A stretch of 14,073 bases of DNA from Thermoplasmata archaeon (GTDB lineage Archaea > Thermoplasmatota > Thermoplasmata > Lutacidiplasmatales > UBA184). The position numbers and the translations under genes are program-made. The stretch lies in the NCBI GenBank assembly GCA_013044425.1, contig JABEUK010000125.1:1-14073 (forward strand), written 5' to 3'. Position 1 is the first letter of the stretch. Each line of letters opens with the position of its first letter. The notes under the pieces are model-generated. The model worked only from the letters and a program-made list of their open reading frames with translations. It did no database searches and was not told the origin of the DNA. Below, piece by piece: positions 6,229 through 13,918 of the stretch.

Positions 6229-7434
6229 ATGTCGAGCGCGGTAGAACGTACGGTCGCGATCGTCGGTGCGATCCGTACCCCGATCGGAAGATACGGCGGC
6301 GCGCTCCGCGAGCTCTCGGCGGTTCAGCTCGGCACCGTGGCGGCCCGTTCGGCGATTGGAAAGAGCGGCATCCCCGCCGCCGACATCGAGGAGGTTCTCT
6401 ATGGCCACTGCATCCAGGCCGGCGCCGGCCAGAACCCGGCGCGGCAGGTTCTACGGGGAGCCGGTATCCCCGACAGTTCCGGCGCCAGCACGATCAACAT
6501 GGTCTGCGGCTCGGGCATGAAGGCACTCCATCTCGGGTACTCGGAGATACGATCCGGGGCGGTCGACCGGGCCCTCGTGGGCGGGATGGAAAGCATGTCG
6601 CGCGCTCCGTTCCTCGTCGACGGCGAGGTCCGGTGGGGGATCAAGTACGGAAACCGACCGTTGGTCGACGCGATGCGCAACGACGCGCTCACCGACGCGT
6701 ACGGTGAGCACGAAGAGATGGGCCTGACCGGCGAGCGGATCGCCCGCAAGCTCGGTCTCTCGCGGGTCGAGGTCGATACCTTCGGCCTGAGGAGCCACGA
6801 GCGGGCCGTGCGGGCGACCCGCGACGGCACGTTCGCATCGGAGATCGTCGCCGTGCCACCGGGAATCATATCTCGGTCGCCCGGTCTCGATCACGACGAG
6901 GGTCCCCGGGCGGACACGTCGATGATCGCGCTCTCGCGGCTCAAGCCGGCGTTCCGGCCCGACGGGGTCCTCACGGCCGGGAGCTCCTCCTCGCTCGCGG
7001 ACGGCGGTGCCGCGCTCGTGCTGGCGAGCGCGCATGAGGTGGAGCATCGCAAACTGAAGCCGCTCGCGTGGATCCACTCGATCTGTGTTTCGGGTGTCGA
7101 CCCATCGGACGTAATGGAGTCCCCGATCCCCACCGTAGGCAAGCACCTCGCGGCCACCGGATTCGCCCCGGAGGAATTCGATCGGGTCGAGCACAACGAG
7201 GCATTCGCGTCGGCGTCGATCGCCGTGATGCGCGCGTTTGGATTCACCGACCGTCAGTTCAACGTCCACGGGGGCGCCATCGCGCTCGGGCACCCGATCG
7301 GCACGAGCGGGGCCCGGATCGTGGTCACGCTCGTCCACGAGCTGGTTCGTTCGAATACCTCGCTGGGTCTCGCCACCCTATGCATGGGCGGCGGGAACGG
7401 CCTCAGCGTGATCGTGGATCGGCGGGGCCTCTAA
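6229..7434 (+). CDS. Acetyl-CoA C-acetyltransferase (thiolase)
   Basis: A 401-residue thiolase, normal in length for the bacterial-type acetoacetyl-CoA thiolases. It interconverts two acetyl-CoA with acetoacetyl-CoA and CoA, or cleaves longer 3-ketoacyl-CoA. All catalytic residues are present: nucleophile C93 in NMVCGSGMKAL, the HNEAFA motif (322-327), H355 in GGAIALGHPIGTSGAR, and C385 in CMGGGNG. The N-terminus VAIVGAIRTPIGRYGG is classic. A biosynthetic role (first step of mevalonate or polyester synthesis) and a degradative one (beta-oxidation) cannot be told apart here, because no partner gene is adjacent. Many archaea instead couple a divergent, HMG-CoA-synthase-linked thiolase; this one looks like the stand-alone type. 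The ATG at 6229 gives the family N-terminus; an in-frame ATG at 6193 adds twelve unlikely residues. The stop overlaps the opposing glyoxalase-fold gene by four bases. Confidence 0.93.
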   Translation: MSSAVERTVAIVGAIRTPIGRYGGALRELSAVQLGTVAARSAIGKSGIPAADIEEVLYGHCIQAGAGQNPARQVLRGAGIPDSSGASTINMVCGSGMKALHLGYSEIRSGAVDRALVGGMESMSRAPFLVDGEVRWGIKYGNRPLVDAMRNDALTDAYGEHEEMGLTGERIARKLGLSRVEVDTFGLRSHERAVRATRDGTFASEIVAVPPGIISRSPGLDHDEGPRADTSMIALSRLKPAFRPDGVLTAGSSSSLADGGAALVLASAHEVEHRKLKPLAWIHSICVSGVDPSDVMESPIPTVGKHLAATGFAPEEFDRVEHNEAFASASIAVMRAFGFTDRQFNVHGGAIALGHPIGTSGARIVVTLVHELVRSNTSLGLATLCMGGGNGLSVIVDRRGL

Positions 7435-7838
7435 CCCGGAAGAGCGGGGAGTGGACCCTGGACCTCGATCCAGTGACCGTCCGGATCCGTCACGAACCCG
7501 ATCAGGTAGGACCGGGGCCGACCCACCTCGATCCACGGAGCGATCGCCACTTGGGCGCCCCGTCGCAGGAGCCGATCCCACACGGCCCAGAAATCCGTAA
7601 CCTCAACTCCAAGGTGGTCCAACCCCTCACCGGGAACGAACGGCGTGGCGTGCGGGTTACCGGGCGGATACCAGTTCAGCTCGAGCGCTTGCCGACTTTC
7701 TGGGTCCTCGAGCTGAACGAACCGCCCGCCGTGGTTCATCGCTCCGCGAGCGGTCTCGATGAGGTCAAGGCCTTCCCGGTAGAACGTGAGCGAGCGATCG
7801 AGATCGGTCACCCGAATGCCCACATAGCGCAGGGTCAT
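7431..7838 (-). CDS. Glyoxalase/VOC-superfamily protein
   Basis: A 135-residue protein with two beta-alpha-beta-beta-beta modules typical of glyoxalase I-like enzymes: VGIRVTDLDRSLTFYREGL (6-24) opens the first and DHLGVEVTDFWAVWDRL (74-90) the second. By alignment to glyoxalase I, metal ligands would be E53 (ALELN), H75 (LDHLGV) and E125 (GHWIEV), but the usual first-module histidine is a tyrosine (Y5, LRYVGIR). It therefore may bind metal with three residues or have another activity; lactoylglutathione lyase is not assured and the substrate is unknown. The ATG overlaps the cysS stop codon in ATGA, so it is translationally coupled to cysteinyl-tRNA synthetase. A thiol-related role is tempting but is only inference. 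Confidence 0.8.
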   Translation of the reverse strand: MTLRYVGIRVTDLDRSLTFYREGLDLIETARGAMNHGGRFVQLEDPESRQALELNWYPPGNPHATPFVPGEGLDHLGVEVTDFWAVWDRLLRRGAQVAIAPWIEVGRPRSYLIGFVTDPDGHWIEVQGPLPALPG

Positions 7839-9061
7839 CGGCTGCCCACCAGTTCGAGGCCCGTCAGGTGCTCCACCCGCTCGTAGGCCGCACGCACCGC
7901 CGAACGATCGCCGGCACGGGCGTACGGCCGAGCCGAGCGCCCGAGGGCATCGGTCCATCGGCGGATCCGCTCGAAGGCGCGATCAACTCCGAGGTTCCTC
8001 TCGATCGACCGCGTCACCTCGCGGGCGAAGCGCGACGCCTGGGCCGCCGACACGGTGCCGCTCGCACCGCCGGCGACGGAACGTCCCATCCTTCGGCGTA
8101 TCTCCCGGTATTCCGCCCGGGCCCGCCCCGCATCACGATTGGACCAGTCGAGAGGGTCGGCATACGGCCGGCCGAGCAGGTACCATCGGAGCGCCGACGG
8201 GCCGTATTCGCGCGTCGCCGGCCCGAGAGAAACGAGGTTCCCGATCGACTTCGACATCTTCGAGCCTCCATCGCGCACGAAACCGAAGTGCATGAACCCA
8301 CGCGCGAACGGAGCGCCCTCGAGCGCGAGGGCGATCTCGTTCTGCGCGTAGTGATGGGGAAAGACGAGGTCCTTCCCGCCACCCTGGAAATCCACTGGGA
8401 CACCCAGGTGATGTTGGGCCATCGCGTAGCACTCGAGGTGCCAGCCCGGCACTCCCCGCCCCCAGGGACTCGGCCAGGTCGGTACGGGCGCCTCCTGACG
8501 TCTCCAGATCATGAAATCTCTCGGATCGGGGCGCGTGCCGCGGTCCGCCCCGCTCGGCTCCCGGACCGCGTGGCGCGCCACGTCGGAGGCCAGCCGGAAG
8601 TTGCGTCGGCTATGGCGTGCGGGTGGCGAGTACCACCAACCGTCGCCGCGTCGCTCGACGTAGCCGCGTCGCTCGAGTTGCCGCCCGATGCGGATCATCC
8701 GAGGCACCCACGCGCTCGCCCGGGGGGCGAAGGTCGGAGGAAGGATGTGGAGGGCGTCGAGCTCGCGGAAGAACCGACGCTCTTCCTGGCGGGCCAGGCC
8801 CATGGGGGTCATCCCGAGTTCGCGGGCGCGCTCGTCGATCTTGTCCTCTACGTCCGTGACGTTCATCACGTGACGCGTGGGGATCCCGGCGTCGCGCAGG
8901 TACCGACGGACGATGTCGAACGCAAGGTAGGTACGACCATGGCCCACATGGGCGGGGGCGTAGACGGTCGGGCCGCAGACGTACGCGCTGACGTACGGCC
9001 GCCCGTGCGGCCGGAGCCGGACGCTTCGCTCGGTCAGGGTGTCGAAGTACTCGAACGCCAT
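7835..9061 (-). CDS. cysS: Cysteinyl-tRNA synthetase, with divergent zinc site and short C-terminus
   Basis: A class Ia aminoacyl-tRNA synthetase attaching cysteine to tRNA(Cys). Visible from the ATG at 9061: YVCGPTVYAPAHVGHGRT, with zinc-ligand C29 and the HIGH-type HVGH at 38-41; NVTDVEDKI (67-75); GWHLECYAM with C211; the KMSKS loop at 268-272 (SKMSKSIGN). At 408 residues it is shorter than the usual 450-500, mainly because the C-terminal helical and anticodon-binding part is reduced to roughly 90 residues. The third zinc segment reads FPHHYAQNE (234-242) instead of FPHHENE, a two-residue insertion, so the Glu ligand is either E242 or replaced by Q240. QGGG stands where HGGG is usual. A cysteine ligase paralogue, like MshC, should be kept in mind. 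An in-frame ATG at 9178 exists but would add 39 residues absent from the family. Confidence 0.85.
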   Translation of the reverse strand: MAFEYFDTLTERSVRLRPHGRPYVSAYVCGPTVYAPAHVGHGRTYLAFDIVRRYLRDAGIPTRHVMNVTDVEDKIDERARELGMTPMGLARQEERRFFRELDALHILPPTFAPRASAWVPRMIRIGRQLERRGYVERRGDGWWYSPPARHSRRNFRLASDVARHAVREPSGADRGTRPDPRDFMIWRRQEAPVPTWPSPWGRGVPGWHLECYAMAQHHLGVPVDFQGGGKDLVFPHHYAQNEIALALEGAPFARGFMHFGFVRDGGSKMSKSIGNLVSLGPATREYGPSALRWYLLGRPYADPLDWSNRDAGRARAEYREIRRRMGRSVAGGASGTVSAAQASRFAREVTRSIERNLGVDRAFERIRRWTDALGRSARPYARAGDRSAVRAAYERVEHLTGLELVGSR

Positions 9062-9176
9062 GCGAGATGCGAGCGGCCTGAGCGGGAAGATAGCGCTTTG
9101 GGACGGACCGTGCCGCCGCGGGCGGCTCGTTAGCTTGAAGAGCGGTATCGAACCTGCCGTTACGGTCGACCGCCCC

Positions 9177-9413
9177 ATGGAAACGCTCTATCTGCTCATC
9201 GAGATTGAGGTCGGACGTCTGGATGAGGTCCTCGCGCGGCTCCGTGCGATCCCCCACGTGGTGGAAGTCCAGGCCGTCACGGGCCCATTCGACTTGATCG
9301 CCAAGGTCCAGGCCGAGCACATCAACGAGGCGCTGGACGTCGTCATCGGAAAGATCCGTCGGATCTCGGGCATCAAGGGCACCGAGACGCTGGTGACGGT
9401 TTCGGCCGGGTGA
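9177..9413 (+). CDS. Stand-alone Lrp/AsnC ligand-binding (RAM) domain protein
   Basis: A 78-residue protein that consists only of the RAM/AsnC effector-binding fold: METLYLLIEIEVGRLDEVLARL, then VVEVQAVTGPFDLIAKV (28-44), with the TGPFDL turn that lines the amino-acid pocket at dimer interfaces in Lrp proteins, and the closing strand TETLVTVS. There is no helix-turn-helix, so it cannot bind DNA by itself. Such proteins are common in archaea and may modify full-length Lrp regulators or act as amino-acid sensors (known of the family, not shown here). The ATG at 9177 is chosen because upstream in-frame starts would extend over the divergent cysS start. It is divergent from cysS and precedes a peroxiredoxin that has its own TATA box. 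No clear TATA element was seen before this gene. Confidence 0.85.
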   Translation: METLYLLIEIEVGRLDEVLARLRAIPHVVEVQAVTGPFDLIAKVQAEHINEALDVVIGKIRRISGIKGTETLVTVSAG

Positions 9414-9432
9414 GCGGCGGGGCCCCTCCCTC

Positions 9433-9440
9433 CTAAATAT
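9433..9440 (+). promoter_or_regulatory. TATA box for the peroxiredoxin gene
   Basis: CTAAATAT lies 28-35 bases before the peroxiredoxin ATG at 9468, close to the archaeal TATA consensus and at the right distance for transcription to begin at or a few bases before the start codon, giving a nearly leaderless message. It is the best promoter match seen in the window. Confidence 0.65.
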
Positions 9441-9467
9441 CCGGCGGGGGCTGCGAGGGCCGATACC

Positions 9468-9902
9468 ATGGTCGGAGCAGGACAGCCCGCACCGGATTTC
9501 CAAGAGAAACTTCAGGACGGCACATCGTTCCGCCTCTCCTCGCTCCGAGGGAAGCCGGTGGTGCTCTACTTCTATCCGAAGGCCGACACCCCCGGATGCA
9601 CGATCGAGGCGAAGGGGTTCCGCGACCATTACTCCGAGTTCCAGAAGGCGGGAGTCCAGATCGTGGGCGTCAGCACCGATGACTGCCCGGATCAGCAGGC
9701 GTTCGCAACGAAGTACGGCCTGCCGTTCCCGCTGGTGGCCGACCACGGAAAGCGAGTGGCCAACGCCTACGGGGTGCTTCGGCCCACCGGGACCGCGAAG
9801 CGCGTGACGTTCTTCATCGACCCGGACGGTGCGATCGCGGAGGTCGTGGATGTGTCCGACGCCGCGCAGCACGTCGAGCGCGCGCGCGCCCGCTACCTCT
9901 AG
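9468..9902 (+). CDS. bcp: BCP/PrxQ-type peroxiredoxin
   Basis: A 144-residue thiol peroxidase that reduces hydrogen peroxide and organic hydroperoxides in the cytoplasm. The fold is complete: GQPAPDF at the N-terminus, VVLYFYPKADTPGCT with peroxidatic C44 and upstream T41, FRDHYSEF (51-58), VGVSTDD (66-72), and KRVTFFIDPDG (110-120). The resolving cysteine that bacterial BCP has five residues after the peroxidatic one is a lysine here (K49). The only other cysteine is C73 in DDCPDQQAF, at a place not usually cysteine, and it could be an alternative resolving residue; otherwise the enzyme is one-Cys and uses an external thiol. It has its own TATA box. Its TAG stop and the stop of the opposing MMPL gene share the four bases CTAG. 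Confidence 0.93.
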   Translation: MVGAGQPAPDFQEKLQDGTSFRLSSLRGKPVVLYFYPKADTPGCTIEAKGFRDHYSEFQKAGVQIVGVSTDDCPDQQAFATKYGLPFPLVADHGKRVANAYGVLRPTGTAKRVTFFIDPDGAIAEVVDVSDAAQHVERARARYL

Positions 9903-12900
9903 TTCGTCGGCGGCTCGGCCGTCCGGCCGGCGTCCGGAGTCCTCGACACCGCCACCGGTTCGGGCGTACGGCGACGGATCTCCCAAACGCGGTCCCCGAG
10001 GAGGTGGAGCGCTGCCGGGACGAGGTAGGTACGGATCACCATCGCGTCTAGTACGACGGCGACCGCTACGGAGAACCCGATCGCTACGAGCAACGCGAAG
10101 CTCCCGAACATCAGGGTCGCGAACGCGCTCGCGAGGATGATCGCGGCGGCCGTGATGATCCCGCCCGTGCGTGCCACGCCCTCCACCGCCGCGTTGGTCG
10201 AAGACCGTCCCCGCAAACGCTCCTCGCGCACGCGCGTCAACAGGAAGATGTTGTAGTCGATCCCGAGGCCTAAGATCAGGATGAACAGGACCGTGGGCAC
10301 GAAGAAGAACAGTGCGATGCCGAAGATCCGCCCCAGCACGAGGTAGGTGATCGCCCACGACCAGATGATCGACAGACCGATCGTCGCCACGGCCATGATC
10401 GGGATGATCCAGGACCTCAGCACGACGAACAGCACGACGATCAGTCCGATCGCCACCGCGAGGACCATGCGCTCGGTCGCGAGCGCGGTCTGGGCCGCGA
10501 GATCGCTCGTCGTGGGGGCCGCTCCGCCAAAGGCGACCTTCGTCACATCGGACTGGGTGCTCTGGTACGCCGAGAACGACGACTCGACGGACTGGATCGC
10601 CGAGATCGCGCTCGCCGATAGACCGCTCACGCTGGTTTGAAGCGTGAGCAGCACGGTCCGCCCGTCGGCGCCCACGTACGCGCCGAGCAGGGCGTGCAGG
10701 TTCTGCTGGGTCGCGATCGGAGCGGTCGAGTAGTTGTCCCACGCGGCGAGAGAGGCTCCCCAGGGTCCCACCGGGGATTGCACCTGAGCGATGCCTCCGG
10801 TGGACTGCGCGAGGGTCGTTAACGAAGCGAGCTCGAAGAACTCGCGGGCGTTCGTGTGGTTCCCCACGATCAGCGGGGCAGCGAAGGTCACGAGGGCGTA
10901 CGACGGGAACGCGAACCCGGGTCCATAGTGGGCGCCCAGGGTGTGGAGCCCTTGCACGGCCGGTTGGCTCGACGGAAGCTGGTCGTAGAAGTCGTACGAC
11001 AGCGGCACCGACAGTGCGACCAGGATGAGGGGGATCGAGAGCACCAGGATGACCCCGACGACCGTCCACGGCCGGCGCTGGGTGAGCCGAGCGGCGCGGT
11101 AGAAGTACGTCCGCTCCCCTGCGATGCGGGCGTTCTGCGTGGCCGCCTGCGTGCGGAAGCGCTTCCCCGTCGCCGGCCAAAAGATCTTCGGCCCGACCAG
11201 CACCAGCAGCGCGGGCGTCAGCGTGAGCGACGCCATCATCGTGATGAGGATCGCGACCGAGAGCACGGAACCCCACTGGCTCAGGAGGGCGACCCCGCTG
11301 AAGGCGAGGGCGAGCGTGGCGATGATCGCGGTGGAGCCGCTGGTGGCTACGCTCTGGCCGGCCCAGGTCAACGCCGTGACCACCGCGTCCTTGGACGCGC
11401 GGCCGGCGACGAGTTCCTCTCGATACCGGGCAATGAGGAAGATCGAGTAATCGGTCCCGACCCCGAGGACGAAGACCTCCTCGAGCGTCAGGGCCGAGGT
11501 ATCGACGTGCGTGATGAACGTGCCGATGAGGACCGTGCTGCCGAGGCTGAGAACGAGCGCGATCGCGAGGCCCACGAATGCCAAGAGGGGCGTGATCGGG
11601 GCGCGGAAGTACAGCGCGGTGATCACCATCAACAGGGCGACGGTGATCGGGAGAACGAGGGCCAGCGACTCGTTCAGGATGGTCTGCTGGGCAAGATCGA
11701 GCGCGGAAGTGCCCGTCTGTTCGAAGGAGATCGCGCGGGTGGGATCGGCCGCGGCGAGGGCTCCGGGCACGATCCGGTTGATCTCGTTGATATCGTCGTA
11801 GACGGGCTTGGCCCCGCCGACCGTGAAGCTGTCGTCGACGGAGAAGGACACGACGATCAGGCTCGCGGTCCCTGCCGGATCGACGAACTCGGCCGATATC
11901 GAATGCGGGATCGGGAGCGGCTCCGCGTAGTACGAAGCGTTCGCGACCGTCGCGTTCGCCCACGCCGTTGCGACCGCCGGCGAGGAGATCCCCCGAGGAA
12001 ACTCCGCCCAGATGGTGCCGATCCACTTCGGAGGCAGCCCGAGCGTGGGACCGAGGACGATCGCCGCGGTCGTTCGCACGCTCGCGTAGACGGTAGAGTT
12101 CTCCACGCCGAGCGATCCGAGCGTGACGTTCGCCACGTTCTGCGCTCCCGGGTTGCCCGGGAAGAATGGACCGATGAGTGGCGCGACGTTCGAACGAACG
12201 GTCCGGTCGGTGCATGCTACGACTGTCGGAGGATCGCCCGCACAGTTTGCGGTTCCGTTGAATCCCGCCCCGGAGGCTCCGTACCCATCGTAGAACGCGC
12301 GGAGAACCTCGAGGGGGGCGGTCTGGTTCACGAGCGCCACGCTCGTCTCGCGGTAGGCGATCGGGTTGGCCGATGCGGGTGGGGTGCCATGGGCGACCAG
12401 TCCCTGCCAGGTCCCGAGGAAGAGGGCGGGAGGGCCCCAGAGGAGCGTGGAGGAGAGGTTGATCGCCGGCAGGAGTGTCGGGATCGAGCTCTGGACCACC
12501 CCGCTCGCGATCTGGGCCTGCCCGCCGAGGTAGGCCGCGTACGCGCTGTAGACATTGGAGATGTCGGAGACGTACATCAGCTGCCGATCCGCCCGAAGCG
12601 CAGCGCTCACGGCGAGGATCGAGGTCTGGGCGCCGGGATCGGTCATGTTCCCGGCGGTGAACAGGAGGTACGTGGAGGCGCCTGTGGATTGGTTCGGGAA
12701 GAGCTGGGCGAATTCCTGGTTGGCGATGGAGCTCGGGGCGCTCGAGGGCAGGGAGGTGGTCGAGTTCGTGGTGACCGAGCCGAGGAGCGGGAGGAACGGC
12801 ACCGCCACGATCAGCAGCACGACCCAGAAGGCGATCGGGTACCACGGATGACGAACGACCCAGCGGCCCAGGGCCGCGAAGGTCCTCGGCCCCCGGCCCC

Positions 12901-12919
12901 GGAGCGTCGGGTCCGCCAC
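9899..12919 (-). CDS. MMPL/RND-superfamily membrane transporter
   Basis: A 1006-residue transporter with the duplicated RND design: TM1 at about 27-47, a large outside domain (about 50-410), helices 2-6 (about 415-577), TM7 (about 618-640), a second outside domain (about 645-815) and helices 8-12 (about 817-970). Both halves carry the MMPL Asp-Tyr pair on the membrane helix, GVGTDYS (D490/Y491) and GLGIDYN (D888/Y889), as in proton-driven MmpL exporters, so lipid or hydrophobic-compound export is plausible; the cargo is unknown. The outside domains contain about a dozen Asn-X-Ser/Thr sites. The only two cysteines, C226 and C236, could form an extracellular disulfide. The GTG start lies 21 bases after the cbf5 stop without a promoter, so the gene is likely co-transcribed with cbf5. 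Its stop overlaps that of the peroxiredoxin gene. Confidence 0.9.
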   Translation of the reverse strand: MADPTLRGRGPRTFAALGRWVVRHPWYPIAFWVVLLIVAVPFLPLLGSVTTNSTTSLPSSAPSSIANQEFAQLFPNQSTGASTYLLFTAGNMTDPGAQTSILAVSAALRADRQLMYVSDISNVYSAYAAYLGGQAQIASGVVQSSIPTLLPAINLSSTLLWGPPALFLGTWQGLVAHGTPPASANPIAYRETSVALVNQTAPLEVLRAFYDGYGASGAGFNGTANCAGDPPTVVACTDRTVRSNVAPLIGPFFPGNPGAQNVANVTLGSLGVENSTVYASVRTTAAIVLGPTLGLPPKWIGTIWAEFPRGISSPAVATAWANATVANASYYAEPLPIPHSISAEFVDPAGTASLIVVSFSVDDSFTVGGAKPVYDDINEINRIVPGALAAADPTRAISFEQTGTSALDLAQQTILNESLALVLPITVALLMVITALYFRAPITPLLAFVGLAIALVLSLGSTVLIGTFITHVDTSALTLEEVFVLGVGTDYSIFLIARYREELVAGRASKDAVVTALTWAGQSVATSGSTAIIATLALAFSGVALLSQWGSVLSVAILITMMASLTLTPALLVLVGPKIFWPATGKRFRTQAATQNARIAGERTYFYRAARLTQRRPWTVVGVILVLSIPLILVALSVPLSYDFYDQLPSSQPAVQGLHTLGAHYGPGFAFPSYALVTFAAPLIVGNHTNAREFFELASLTTLAQSTGGIAQVQSPVGPWGASLAAWDNYSTAPIATQQNLHALLGAYVGADGRTVLLTLQTSVSGLSASAISAIQSVESSFSAYQSTQSDVTKVAFGGAAPTTSDLAAQTALATERMVLAVAIGLIVVLFVVLRSWIIPIMAVATIGLSIIWSWAITYLVLGRIFGIALFFFVPTVLFILILGLGIDYNIFLLTRVREERLRGRSSTNAAVEGVARTGGIITAAAIILASAFATLMFGSFALLVAIGFSVAVAVVLDAMVIRTYLVPAALHLLGDRVWEIRRRTPEPVAVSRTPDAGRTAEPPTN

Positions 12920-12940
12920 GGGCCGGTTCGAGCGGGCGCG

Positions 12941-13918
12941 TCAGATAACGTCAGCGGCGCCGGGGCCGTGCGTATCGGTCGGTCTCGGACGGGACCGGGG
13001 CGCCTGCCAGAGTACGGGGAACTTCGCGGCATCGGCGAAGACGCGATCGGAGTCGACGACCCAGCCGTGGCGCACGCTCGTGAACTCCCTCGAGTCGAAC
13101 AGGGCCGTTCCGGTCGCGACGAGCTCTCCGGAACGGGTGACGAGCACCACCCGAGCGTCCTTGGAGAACGCGCGGGATGGGGCTCCGAGGATGCCTCCGG
13201 CCGCAAGGTTCGAGCCGTGGGCGACCGCGCTCGCCGCGCTGTCCTTCAGCACGAGGCGCGGGAATTCTTCCCAGACCTCTTCCATGGGGTGGAGGGCGGC
13301 TTCGAGGGCTCCGGGAGCACCGGCGCGCGCCGCCTGAACGGCGTCCGCGAGCGCGGTGAGGGTGATCGAATGGCGCTCGTCGAACGGGCCCGTGCCGATG
13401 CGACGAAGTTCCACGAGGTTGCCCCCGAGGCCGAGGGCTTCCCCGACATCGACCGCGAGCGAGCGGATGTACGTGCCCGAATCTGCGGTCACATCTAGGA
13501 GCATACGGGGTCCGTCGGTTTCGAGCAGCCGAAGGTGATGGATCGTCCGGATGCGGCGCTCCCTCTTCACGGCCGATCGGACCGGGGGGGTCTGGTAGAT
13601 CGGGCCCTCGAACTCCTCGAGCACTCGAGCGAGTTCCTTCGACGGTATCGTCCCGTGGAGGACCATGGCCCCCACGTACCGCTTGGGGAACTCGAGAACG
13701 AGCGGGATGAGCTTGAGGGCCGGACCGACGCCGATCCATAGCAGGCCCGAGACGTTGGGGTCGAGCGTCCCGGCGTGGCCCGCCCGCTCGATCCCGAGAA
13801 GGTCCCGGACCCACGCCGTGACCTGGTGCGAGGACGGACCGCGGGGCTTGTCCACGAGCAGGAAGGCGCCCGTGGCGAGGCGGGGGGCGAGCGCCGCGGG
13901 CCGGGGGTCGCCGCTCAC
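12941..13918 (-). CDS. cbf5: Cbf5/TruB-type RNA pseudouridine synthase
   Basis: A 325-residue archaeal Cbf5 that isomerises uridine to pseudouridine in rRNA with H/ACA guide RNAs (with Nop10, Gar1 and L7Ae) and can modify tRNA position 55. The catalytic aspartate is D53 in GHAGTLDPNVSGLL, followed by YVGAMVLHG, the IYQTPPVRSAVKR segment (107-119) and SGTYIRSLAVDVG (147-159), all signatures of the family. The C-terminal third is a PUA domain (about 219-290, LVLKDSAASAVAHGSNLAAG onward) ending in the family-like VFADAAKFPVLW. The start is a GTG whose last bases overlap the cytidylate kinase stop (GTGA), with AAGGA just ahead, so translation is coupled. The cmk-cbf5 order is common in archaea. 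The downstream MMPL transporter is 21 bases away and is probably in the same transcript. Confidence 0.94.
   Translation of the reverse strand: MSGDPRPAALAPRLATGAFLLVDKPRGPSSHQVTAWVRDLLGIERAGHAGTLDPNVSGLLWIGVGPALKLIPLVLEFPKRYVGAMVLHGTIPSKELARVLEEFEGPIYQTPPVRSAVKRERRIRTIHHLRLLETDGPRMLLDVTADSGTYIRSLAVDVGEALGLGGNLVELRRIGTGPFDERHSITLTALADAVQAARAGAPGALEAALHPMEEVWEEFPRLVLKDSAASAVAHGSNLAAGGILGAPSRAFSKDARVVLVTRSGELVATGTALFDSREFTSVRHGWVVDSDRVFADAAKFPVLWQAPRSRPRPTDTHGPGAADVI

Noticed and set aside
8610..12845. A 1411-codon open frame on the minus strand across cysS, the RAM gene, the peroxiredoxin and the MMPL gene
   Set aside because: It is a GC-driven shadow frame: composition is Arg/Pro/Gly-rich with no domain, and it lies across four genes with complete motif sets in other frames.
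10856..13498. An 880-codon plus-strand frame antisense to the MMPL gene and cbf5
   Set aside because: Arg/Glu/Gly-rich low-complexity translation with no recognisable motif; the opposite strand has two well-supported genes.
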